Positions 44,711-53,977 of a stretch of 64,000 nt of DNA are shown here, in pieces; the first letter of the stretch is position 1; the number at the start of each line of letters is the position of its first letter. Below the pieces are notes generated by a model. It was given only the letters and a program-made list of their open reading frames with translations. It was not told the DNA's origin and ran no database searches. This DNA is from Galbitalea soli. Lineage in GTDB: Bacteria; Actinomycetota; Actinomycetes; Actinomycetales; Microbacteriaceae. Location: NCBI RefSeq assembly GCF_010686725.1, contig NZ_JAAGWZ010000005.1:124001-188000 (forward strand). The letters are read 5' to 3'. The position numbers were made by a program, and so were the translations under genes.

Positions 44711-45259
44711 TCAGTCCTGAGCGAGGATGAGGTAGAGCTTACGGCGTGCCTCGTCGAGCACCGCGACCGCCTCCTTGACCTGGTCCGCCGTGCCGGAGCG
44801 GCCGAGCTGCGCCGCCGCCTGGGCGAGGGCGAGTCCGGCTTTCGGCAGGGCGCCCGTGCGGCCGCCGTCGCGAGCGCCGGGGGCCTCCCACGGAGCCGAG
44901 CGGTCGGAGGCCTCCGCCTCGGCGCGCCCCGCCTCGGTGAGCGAGTAGGTCTTGCGGCCGTTGGACTCCTCGACGCTGATCATTCCCTCGTCGGCGAGCA
45001 GCTGCAGCGTGGGGTACACCGATCCGGGGCTCGGCTTCCAGGCTCCGTTGCTGCGCTCCTCGATCTCCTGGATGATCTGGTACCCGTGCATCGGACGCTC
45101 AGCGAGCAGCGCCAGCACGGCCGCGCGCACGTCACCGCGACCGACGCGCGTTCCCACCTTCTGCTCGAACTGGCCGCGCAGCTGCTCCATCGCATCCCAC
45201 ACCGCCCCGCCGGCCCAGTTGCCCGCCGCGAACCCTTCGCCCATGAATGGCTTTGCCAT
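44711..45259 (-). CDS. PadR-family regulator
   Basis: Winged-helix regulator of 182 residues. The PadR core (about 40-110) has RAAVLALLAERPMHGYQIIQ, SPGSVYPTLQLLADEGMI and the wing GRKTYSLTEAG; the N-terminus is Gly-rich and the C-terminal helix (140-180) would mediate dimerisation. It is the first gene of an operon with the AarF-type kinase. A 10-base palindrome lies 48 bases upstream of its start. Confidence 0.87.
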   Translation of the reverse strand: MAKPFMGEGFAAGNWAGGAVWDAMEQLRGQFEQKVGTRVGRGDVRAAVLALLAERPMHGYQIIQEIEERSNGAWKPSPGSVYPTLQLLADEGMISVEESNGRKTYSLTEAGRAEAEASDRSAPWEAPGARDGGRTGALPKAGLALAQAAAQLGRSGTADQVKEAVAVLDEARRKLYLILAQD

Positions 45260-45306
45260 GATGTCCTCCTCCGTGTCGCCCCCGGTTCGGGTTCGACGAT
45301 ACCCAA

Positions 45307-45316
45307 CGATATATCG
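45307..45316. promoter_or_regulatory. Putative PadR operator
   Basis: CGATATATCG is a perfect 10-base AT-rich palindrome in the divergent gap between padR and sufS, distinctive in this GC-rich background. Autoregulation is inferred. Confidence 0.45.
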
Positions 45317-45325
45317 CGAAGCTGA

Positions 45326-47163
<1,838 letters not shown>

Positions 47164-47167
47164 GCCA

Positions 47168-48412
47168 TCAGCTCGCCGGGGCCGCCTCGACCTTGTCGCC
47201 GACGTCGCGCGCGACCGCGAAGGCGGCGGGCGGGGTGCCGTTGAGTTCGTGGTCCCCGAGCACGCGCGCGCGGAACGGGTACGGGTTGTGCGAGGCGAGC
47301 GCCCGCGCGTTGCGCCAGTGCCGGTCGAGTGCGAGCCCGCGATCGAGCGACGACGCCCCGAGCACGTCGAGCAGGTGGGCGGTGGTGTCGAGCGCGAGCT
47401 CCGAGAGAGTGACCTGCACCGACCCGACGATCAGCTCGACGGCGACGAAGGCCTCGTCGGCGCGGGCCGCGGGCACGGCGGGGTCGTTCCAGAGCACCCA
47501 GGCGTCTTCGAGCGCCCGCGCGATTCCGTCGACGAGGAGGGCCGCGGTGTCGGCGGCGGCCCGGGCCCGGCCCACGTGCTCCTGCACCACTGCGTCGTCC
47601 TTGGGCAACTCGCCCGTGCCGGTGAAGAACACCCGGCGCTTCGCGCGCAGAATCGCGGTGATGTCGCGCGCGCCGGCCTCGAGCACGCCTGCGAGCGCGC
47701 TGAACAGCACCGCCTGGTGCAGCCCGGCCGCGGCGCGGCTCGCCCCCTCCGTGTCCCAGGCGAACACCTCGTCGTCGTCGATCACGACGTCGTCGAAGAC
47801 GCTCGAGCCGGTCGCGGTCGTGCGCTGCCCGAAGCCGTTCCAGTCGTTGGTGATGGTGACGCCGGCGCGATCGACCGCCACGATGGGCGATACCGGGATG
47901 CCCCGCTCATCGACCGCGGCGACCGGCACCCACTGCGCGTAGGAGTTGCCGGTGCCGTAGATCTTGCGGCCGTTGAGCCGCAGCCGGCCGTCCTCGTGCC
48001 GGCTCAGCACCGTTCCGATGTGACCGAGCGCCGAGCCCAGGGGCTCGGTCGTCCCGTTGCCGAACAGTTCGCCGGCGGCGACGTGACGAACCCACGCGGC
48101 GTTACCGGGTGCATCCGGCCGGTGCAGCAGCAGTTCGACCCAGTAGATGTGCTGGCGCAGTGCCTGCGGAATGTTGGAGTCGGCGGCCCCGAGCGTGCGC
48201 AGGAGGAGGAACAGCTGTCGGAGCGAGGCGCCCGAGCCACCCCATTCCCGAGGGAGGCGCACCGCCCCGAAGCCGGCGAGGCGGAGGGCCTCCACCTCGG
48301 CGAGGGGCAGCTCGCCGCTCGCCTCGCGCGCGGCTGCCCCCTCGGCGATCGCGGCGAAGTACGGCGCGAAGCGGTCGAGGAGTTCCTGATCGGTGGGCGG
48401 GGGCGTGCTCAT
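47168..48412 (-). CDS. Acyl-CoA dehydrogenase-fold flavin monooxygenase, SfnB/DszC-like
   Basis: A 414-residue protein of the acyl-CoA dehydrogenase superfamily, in the branch that acts as reduced-flavin-dependent monooxygenases on sulfur compounds (SfnB/DszC type). It has the N-terminal PYFAAIAEGAAAREASGELP, the FGAVRLPREWGGSG block, GNGTTEPLG, LNGRKIYGTGNSYAQWV and the C-terminal RHWRNARALASHNPYPFRAR. The start overlaps the stop of the upstream luciferase-like monooxygenase by 4 bases (ATGA). Together they probably oxidise an organosulfur compound; the substrate is not evident. A flavin reductase must be supplied from elsewhere. Confidence 0.82.
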   Translation of the reverse strand: MSTPPPTDQELLDRFAPYFAAIAEGAAAREASGELPLAEVEALRLAGFGAVRLPREWGGSGASLRQLFLLLRTLGAADSNIPQALRQHIYWVELLLHRPDAPGNAAWVRHVAAGELFGNGTTEPLGSALGHIGTVLSRHEDGRLRLNGRKIYGTGNSYAQWVPVAAVDERGIPVSPIVAVDRAGVTITNDWNGFGQRTTATGSSVFDDVVIDDDEVFAWDTEGASRAAAGLHQAVLFSALAGVLEAGARDITAILRAKRRVFFTGTGELPKDDAVVQEHVGRARAAADTAALLVDGIARALEDAWVLWNDPAVPAARADEAFVAVELIVGSVQVTLSELALDTTAHLLDVLGASSLDRGLALDRHWRNARALASHNPYPFRARVLGDHELNGTPPAAFAVARDVGDKVEAAPAS

Positions 48413-49788
48413 GACGCGTTCTCCTGGGAGGTCGAGGGGGTGGCGCGGTGTCGTCGGGCGGGATGCTCGATCGGGAGGTACGGCGAGCCGGTCAGCTTCT
48501 CGCGCAGGGTTCCGGGGCTGTACTCGCGACGCATCGTGCCGCGTTCGACGAGGAGCGGGCGCACGTGGTCGACGAAGTCCTCGTAGGTTCCCGGGGCGAC
48601 GAGGTACTGCAGATTGAGCCCGTCGACGCCCGCGTCCTGCCAGGCGTCGATCTCGTCGGCGATCTGCTCCGGCGTTCCCACGACGTGCTGGTTGGCGATG
48701 CCGCGCATGGCCGCCTCGAAGGTGATGGAGGGGTCCGCCACCGCGCCGAGCGCCTGCCGGGTGACGATGCCGGTGTCGGGGGCCGCGAGGATCGCGCCGA
48801 CGGGGGAGTCGACGGGGTAGCGCCCCAGGTCATCCGCCCAGAAACCGCTGAACTTGACGAGGATGGACTCGAGCGACTGCCACTCGCGCAGCTCGGCGTC
48901 GAGGCGCCGGGCCTCCTCCTCGGTGCTGCCGAGCACCATGCCCAGCCCGCCGAGGATCTTCACGTCTCCGGCTCGGCGACCGAATGAGACGGCGGATGCC
49001 CGCAGCCGCTGCACGCCCGCCGCCGCCGTCCGCGCGTCGCCCGAGGTGAACAGCACCTCGGCGTGACGCCCCGCGAAATCGATGCCCGTGCCCGACGCCG
49101 CGGCGTTGAACAGGAAGGGCGTGCGCTGCGGGGTGGGGGCGGTGAGGTGGGGTCCGTAGACCGTGTAATAGGGACCGACGTGGTCGATCTCGTGCACCTT
49201 CGCGGGGTCGGCGTAGATTCCGCGCTCGCGGTCGACGACCACCGCGTCGTCCTCCCAGCTGCGCTCCCACAGCCCGTAGACCGCGTTCACGTAGTCCTCG
49301 GCGCGCCCGTAGCGCTCCTCGTGGCTCGGCAGCCCGTGGTGCCCGAGGTTGCGACCGGCACCGGGCAGGAAGCTCGTCACGATGTTCCACGCGACCCGTC
49401 CGCCCGTGAGCTGGTCGAGCGTCGACATCTTGCGGGCGAAGGTGTACGGCGGCTCCTGGAGGATGTTTTCGGTGAGCGCGAAGCCGAGGTGCTCGGTCTC
49501 GTGGGCGAGGATCGGGATGATCACCGCCGGGTCGTACACGGGCGACTGCATCCCGGTGGCGATCGCGCTGTCGCGCGAGCCGCGGTAGATGTCGTACGGC
49601 GCGAGCACGTCGGCGAAGAAGAGAACGTCGAAGCGGCCCCGCTCGAGGAGGCGCGCGAGGTCGATCCAGTAGGCGGAGGTCGTGAACTCGGTCTGCCGGC
49701 TCTCGGGGTGTCGCCACGCGCCGTGGTCGTGGTGCGAGAGCACGAACTCGTTGAAGGCGCTGAAGATCAGGGGTGGTCGTCGGCTCAC
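48409..49788 (-). CDS. Luciferase-like flavin monooxygenase, NtaA/SnaA/DszA family
   Basis: A 459-residue FMNH2-dependent monooxygenase of the bacterial luciferase superfamily. Characteristic pieces are HHDHGAWRHPES, FDVLFFADVLAPYD, ARKMSTLDQLTGGRVAWNIV, ERYGRAEDYVNAVYGLW, the AAASGTG stretch and the C-terminal VPLL-like VRPLLVERGTMRREYSPGTL. The GTG start has a strong GGAGGTGACC site. It heads a two-gene operon with the DszC-like enzyme. Family members attack EDTA/NTA, sulfones or pristinamycin precursors; the pairing favours a sulfur substrate. Confidence 0.86.
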   Translation of the reverse strand: MSRRPPLIFSAFNEFVLSHHDHGAWRHPESRQTEFTTSAYWIDLARLLERGRFDVLFFADVLAPYDIYRGSRDSAIATGMQSPVYDPAVIIPILAHETEHLGFALTENILQEPPYTFARKMSTLDQLTGGRVAWNIVTSFLPGAGRNLGHHGLPSHEERYGRAEDYVNAVYGLWERSWEDDAVVVDRERGIYADPAKVHEIDHVGPYYTVYGPHLTAPTPQRTPFLFNAAASGTGIDFAGRHAEVLFTSGDARTAAAGVQRLRASAVSFGRRAGDVKILGGLGMVLGSTEEEARRLDAELREWQSLESILVKFSGFWADDLGRYPVDSPVGAILAAPDTGIVTRQALGAVADPSITFEAAMRGIANQHVVGTPEQIADEIDAWQDAGVDGLNLQYLVAPGTYEDFVDHVRPLLVERGTMRREYSPGTLREKLTGSPYLPIEHPARRHRATPSTSQENAS

Positions 49789-49885
49789 TCGGTCACCTCC
49801 GGGCTCCTGGCGGGCACCACCCGCAACTTGTCAACATGTTGACCCTAGAGGCCGCGCGAGGCCGGGTTCGGCGTGTTGCCGCGTG

Positions 49886-51145
49886 TTACGGGGCGGTGCC
49901 CGCCGCTCTGGAGCCGAGCCCATCGGCGAACTCGCGCAGGAACACCTGCACCGCCTCGTCGCCGCTGAGCTCGATCGCGCGGTCCGCAGCGGCACGGGCC
50001 TCGGCGGGGTGACCGGTCGCCGCGAGCAGGTGTGCGCGCGTGGCCCAGTAGGGCTGGAAGCAGGCGACGGCGGTGGCGGGCAGCGCGTCGAGCTCGCGGA
50101 GGCCGGCGGCGGGGTCATCCGCCCCGCCGAGCGCAGCAGCCAGCGCGACGTGCGCGCCGAGGCTGGGCGCGGTCGCGACCAGGGCGCGGTGCAGGAGCAC
50201 GAGCGCGGGCCAGTCGGTGAGCCCGGTGCGAGCGCGGTCGCAGTGCACGGCCTGGATCGCGGCCTCCAGCTGGAACCGTCCGGGTGCCTCGGTGCCGGAT
50301 GCCCGCCGAAGGTACCGCTCGCCCTCGGCGATGAGCCGCGCATCCCACTCGCGCGGGTCCTGTCGGTCGAGCGGCAGGTACGCCGCGCCGGGCGGGCGGA
50401 GACGTGCGCTCGACAGGGTGATGAGGGCCGCGAGCGCCCAGGCCTCCGGTTCGGTGCCGAGCAGCGTCGCGAGGGTCACCGCGAGGAACGCCGCCTCGCC
50501 GGTGAGCGAGGTCGACCAGTCCGGCGTCGGCAGGCCGCGGTCGATCGCGAAGCAGCCGTAGATGGCCTCGAGCACGGCGGGCGGGCGCTCGGGCAGCTCG
50601 GCGCGGGTGGGCACGGCGAAGCGGAGCCGGGCATCCCTGATCCGCCGCTTCGCCCGCACGAGACGCTGGGCCATGGTGGCCGCGGGCATCGCGAAGGCGG
50701 CGGCGATGCGCGCCGCGTCGATGCCGAGCACCGCCTGCAGCATTAGCGGGGTGCGCACCGCCGGGTCGAGGGCGGGGTGCGCGCAGACGAAGAGCAGCTC
50801 GAGTCGGCGGTCGGGAATCCGATCGGGGTCGACCTCGTCGAGAACGGTCACGGCCCCGGCTCCTTCCTCATCGAGCTCGACCGAGCTGCGGGTCGCCGCC
50901 GACTTCCAGTGGTCGCGCTGGCGGTTGCGCGCGACCGTGAGCAGCCACGCGTCCGGGTTGGCGGGCACACCGCCGCGCGGCCACGAGTCGAGCGCGGCCT
51001 CGAACGCGGCCGAGAGGGCGTCCTCGGCGAGCGCGACGTCTCCCGTCGGCGCGGCCAGAAGGGCGACCAGGCGACCATAGGATGCCCGCGCCGCACGCTC
51101 GGCGGCGGCCCGGGCATCCTCGTGGCTCAGTCGTTCGGCACCCAC
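49886..51145 (-). CDS. ECF sigma factor, ECF42 type with C-terminal extension
   Basis: A 419-residue sigma factor: region 2 in RLVALLAAPTGDVALAEDAL through WLLTVARNRQRDHWK, region 4 in LMLQAVLGIDAARIAAAFAM, and a C-terminal helical TPR-like extension of about 220 residues, typical of the ECF42 group. No anti-sigma factor is seen; in this group the extension is thought to control activity. The start is uncertain: the GTG at 51145 overlaps the DGPF gene by 19 bases and gives a family-typical length, with no better start visible. The adjacent DGPF protein is its usual partner. Confidence 0.82.
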   Translation of the reverse strand: MGAERLSHEDARAAAERAARASYGRLVALLAAPTGDVALAEDALSAAFEAALDSWPRGGVPANPDAWLLTVARNRQRDHWKSAATRSSVELDEEGAGAVTVLDEVDPDRIPDRRLELLFVCAHPALDPAVRTPLMLQAVLGIDAARIAAAFAMPAATMAQRLVRAKRRIRDARLRFAVPTRAELPERPPAVLEAIYGCFAIDRGLPTPDWSTSLTGEAAFLAVTLATLLGTEPEAWALAALITLSSARLRPPGAAYLPLDRQDPREWDARLIAEGERYLRRASGTEAPGRFQLEAAIQAVHCDRARTGLTDWPALVLLHRALVATAPSLGAHVALAAALGGADDPAAGLRELDALPATAVACFQPYWATRAHLLAATGHPAEARAAADRAIELSGDEAVQVFLREFADGLGSRAAGTAP

Positions 51146-51516
51146 GCGCCGTCCCGCACGAACACGGCGCCGGGACGCACCTCGACGGTGCCCCACGCGA
51201 CGGAGGGAGCCTGCTTGGCCCACTCGAGCGCCGCGTCGAGGTCGGGCACGTCGATCACGAAGGTGCCGCCGAGCTGCTCCTTGCTCGCCGCGAACGGGCC
51301 GTCCTGGATGACCAGGCTCCCGCCGCGCATCGCCACCGTGGTCGAGGCGCTCGACGGTCGCAGCACCTCCCCGGAGACGAGCACGCCGGCCCGCGTGAGC
51401 ACCTCGGCGTAACTCGCGAAGGCTCGCTGGCCCTCCGCGAGTGCCTCCGGGCTGAGCGCCTCGTCGCCGGTCGCTTCCGTGACCTCGGGGTAGTGGAGGA
51501 GGAGTGTGTAGCGCAT
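51127..51516 (-). CDS. YCII-domain DGPF protein
   Basis: A 129-residue YCII-related protein that carries the hallmark DGPF tetrapeptide in VIQDGPFAASKEQLGG and starts MRYTLLLHYPEV. DGPF genes are the standard neighbours and likely targets of ECF42 sigma factors. Function is unknown. It is upstream of, and overlaps, the sigma gene. Confidence 0.87.
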   Translation of the reverse strand: MRYTLLLHYPEVTEATGDEALSPEALAEGQRAFASYAEVLTRAGVLVSGEVLRPSSASTTVAMRGGSLVIQDGPFAASKEQLGGTFVIDVPDLDAALEWAKQAPSVAWGTVEVRPGAVFVRDGAWVPND

Positions 51517-51589
51517 GTCCGTTTCCTTACTGTCTGAGTCGATGCTGACACGGTGATGACGAATCAGCACCGACTCGATCGACAGCGGG

Positions 51590-53113
51590 TCAGTGGACGA
51601 GCACCGGGTCGTCGGCCGGGGCCGGCGCGGCGGCCGGGGTGTGGCTGAGCGAGAGGCCCTGGCCGCGGCGGCGGAACAGGATCGCGGCGAGCACGGCACC
51701 GAAGGCGAAGAACGAGGCGTCGACCCAGTACACCGTCGCGTAGCTGTGCACGGCGGCGTCGGCGAGGACGCTCGGCGTGGGCGGGGTGTGCGAGGTGACG
51801 TAGTCGGTGATCGCGGTGGCGGCGATCGTGTTCAGCAGCGCGGTGCCGATCGACCCGCCCACCTGCTGGCTCGTGTTGACGAGCGCGGAGGCGACTCCGG
51901 CGAACTGGCGGTCGACCCCCAGCGTCGAGGTCTGCATCGAGGCGGGCATGATCGAGCCCATCGCGAAGCCGAGCATCATGAGCGGCGGGAGGATATCGGC
52001 GGCGTAGCTGCTCGTCGCGGTGAGGTGGGTGAGGTAGATCATCCCCGCCGAGGCGAGGGCCATGCCGAACGGCACCATGATCTTCGGGCCGAGGCGCGGC
52101 ACGAGGAAGTTGGTGCCCAGCTGGGCGGCGAGCACGAGCATGCCGATCATCGGCAGGAACGACAGGCCGGTCTGGATCGGCGTGTACTTCAGCGTGACCT
52201 CGAGGTAGTAGGTCACGAAGAGGAAGATGCCGAACATGCCGGCCCCCGCGATGAGGATGGAGATGTACGCGGCCCCGCGGTTGCGGTCGAGCACGATCGA
52301 GAGCGGGAGCAGCGGGTGCTTCGCCCGCAGCTGCCACAGCACGAAGGCGATCACGAGGACGCCCGCGGCGGTCAGCATGCCCCACGACCAGGCGGAGTCC
52401 CAGCCGTCGGTCTCGGCGTTGGAGAATCCGTAGACGAGAGCGAAGAGGGCGCCGGAGACGAGGACCGTGCCGGGCACGTCGAGCTTCGGGCGGGGTCCGG
52501 TGCGCACGACGTGGTCGACGAAGACGACCGCGCCGATCACCGCGACGATGGCGATGAACACGTTGATGTAGAGGTTCCAGCGCCAGTTCAGGTCCTGGGT
52601 GAGGAACCCGCCGAGCAGGAGGCCGATGGCGCCGCCCGCTCCCGCGATCGCGCCGAAGACGCCGAACGCGCGGGCGCGCTCCTTCGGAATCGTGAAGGTG
52701 GTGGTGAGCACCGCGAGGGCGGTGGGGGCGAGGATCGCGCCGAAGGCGCCCTGCAGGGCGCGGGCGGCGACGAGCATCCCGAACGTCGTCGCCGCACCGC
52801 CGATGGCGGAGGCGGCGGCGAAGCCGATGAGCCCGATGATGAAGGTGCGCTTGCGACCGATGAGGTCGGAGAGGCGGCCGCCCAGCAGCAGCAGGCTGCC
52901 GAAGGCGAGGGAGTAGGCGGTGACGACCCACTGCCGGTCGGCGTTGGTGAAGCCGAGATCGGCCTGGGCGGCGGGGAGGGCGATGTTCACGACGGTGGAG
53001 TCGAGAACGACCATGAGCTGGGCGAGACCCACCGTGGTGAGGGTCAGCCAGCGCCGGCGACCGGCCGGCGGAGCGTCGGGAGTTGCGGAGGTGAGAGAAG
53101 ACATGGTGGACAC
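51590..53113 (-). CDS. MFS drug exporter, DHA2 family
   Basis: A 507-residue protein with 14 predicted membrane segments. It has LMVVLDSTVVNIALPAAQAD in the first segment and GGRLSDLIGRKRTF in the first loop, typical of EmrB/QacA exporters. The start is the GTG at 53113 or the ATG at 53104. A divergent TetR-type gene begins 101 bases away, so regulated efflux of a toxic compound is likely. It shares no obvious operon with the DGPF gene 73 bases downstream. Confidence 0.86.
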   Translation of the reverse strand: MSTMSSLTSATPDAPPAGRRRWLTLTTVGLAQLMVVLDSTVVNIALPAAQADLGFTNADRQWVVTAYSLAFGSLLLLGGRLSDLIGRKRTFIIGLIGFAAASAIGGAATTFGMLVAARALQGAFGAILAPTALAVLTTTFTIPKERARAFGVFGAIAGAGGAIGLLLGGFLTQDLNWRWNLYINVFIAIVAVIGAVVFVDHVVRTGPRPKLDVPGTVLVSGALFALVYGFSNAETDGWDSAWSWGMLTAAGVLVIAFVLWQLRAKHPLLPLSIVLDRNRGAAYISILIAGAGMFGIFLFVTYYLEVTLKYTPIQTGLSFLPMIGMLVLAAQLGTNFLVPRLGPKIMVPFGMALASAGMIYLTHLTATSSYAADILPPLMMLGFAMGSIMPASMQTSTLGVDRQFAGVASALVNTSQQVGGSIGTALLNTIAATAITDYVTSHTPPTPSVLADAAVHSYATVYWVDASFFAFGAVLAAILFRRRGQGLSLSHTPAAAPAPADDPVLVH

Positions 53114-53133
53114 TATATACGGAACTGGAGAGT

Positions 53134-53156
53134 TTCGGATACACTAAGTACCGGAA
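53134..53156. promoter_or_regulatory. Putative TetR operator
   Basis: TTCGGATAC (53134-53142) and GTACCGGAA (53148-53156) form an inverted repeat with seven of nine positions paired, in the divergent gap between the exporter and tetR. A further CGGAAC half-site lies at 53120-53125. Binding by the TetR protein is inferred. Confidence 0.4.
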
Positions 53157-53214
53157 TTAACCGCGAGGTAACATCGCAGGGACAACACGTGAACGAGAGA
53201 AGGGAAGGCCAGCA

Positions 53215-53835
53215 GTGACGCTCGCCGATTCCGCTCCCAAACTGGGCCGCAAGCGCGATCTCAGCCGTGACGGCGAGATCCTGCTCGCCGCCCTCGACGT
53301 GCTCGCCGAGACCGGGTACGACGGCATGACCATCGACATGGTCGCCGCGCGCGCCAAGGCGGGCAAGGCCACGGTCTACCGGCGCTGGGCATCCAAGGGC
53401 GAACTCGTCATCGACGCCGTGGCGTGCATGAAGAACGCCAACCTCGACGTCGACGCGCTGCCCGACACCGGGACGCTCCGCGGCGACCTCATCGCGATGA
53501 TCAAACCGCACGCCATCGAAGACAGCGAGCGCAAGCTGCAGGTCATGGCCGGCCTCATGTCGATGCTGCAGAAGACGCCCGAACTCGTCGACGCCGCGCA
53601 CGCCGCGATCATCGAGCCGCGTGCCCGCATCAACCGCATCCTCATGAATCGCGCCAAGGAGCGCGGCGAGATCCCGGCCGACGCCGACACCGAGACGCTC
53701 TCGCTCGTCGGGCCCGCCATGGCCGCCTACCGCACCCTCATGCTGCGCAAGCCGGTCGACCGCGACTACCTCATCAGCGTCATCGACGGGGTCGTGCTTC
53801 CCGCGCTCGGCCTGCCCCGGCCGCCCCAGCGGTAG
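53215..53835 (+). CDS. TetR-family repressor
   Basis: A 206-residue regulator. The N-terminal HTH (about 20-65) reads ILLAALDVLAETGYDGMTID then GKATVYRRWASKGELV; the C-terminal helical domain is of the TetR_C_16-like type. The GTG start has AGAAGGGAAGG upstream. Position divergent to the DHA2 exporter makes exporter control the likely role. Confidence 0.87.
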   Translation: MTLADSAPKLGRKRDLSRDGEILLAALDVLAETGYDGMTIDMVAARAKAGKATVYRRWASKGELVIDAVACMKNANLDVDALPDTGTLRGDLIAMIKPHAIEDSERKLQVMAGLMSMLQKTPELVDAAHAAIIEPRARINRILMNRAKERGEIPADADTETLSLVGPAMAAYRTLMLRKPVDRDYLISVIDGVVLPALGLPRPPQR

Positions 53836-53847
53836 GGTCTCCCGCCG

Positions 53848-53876
53848 TTGAAAAGCGGCCGCGGAGCGACTAGCGT
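53848..53876 (+). promoter_or_regulatory. Promoter of the ABC-kinase/response-regulator operon
   Basis: TTGAAA (53848-53853) and TAGCGT (53871-53876) are 17 bases apart. Transcription would start near 53883, giving a leader of about 95 bases before the GTG at 53978. Confidence 0.5.
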
Positions 53877-53977
53877 CCTTCGCAACCAGTCCCTCGGCGC
53901 CCCGGGAGCACCTCATCACCCTCCTCGCCCCAGGTCCGGCGGCAGCGCGGTCGCCCGACACAGCACCCGCCCTCGAC

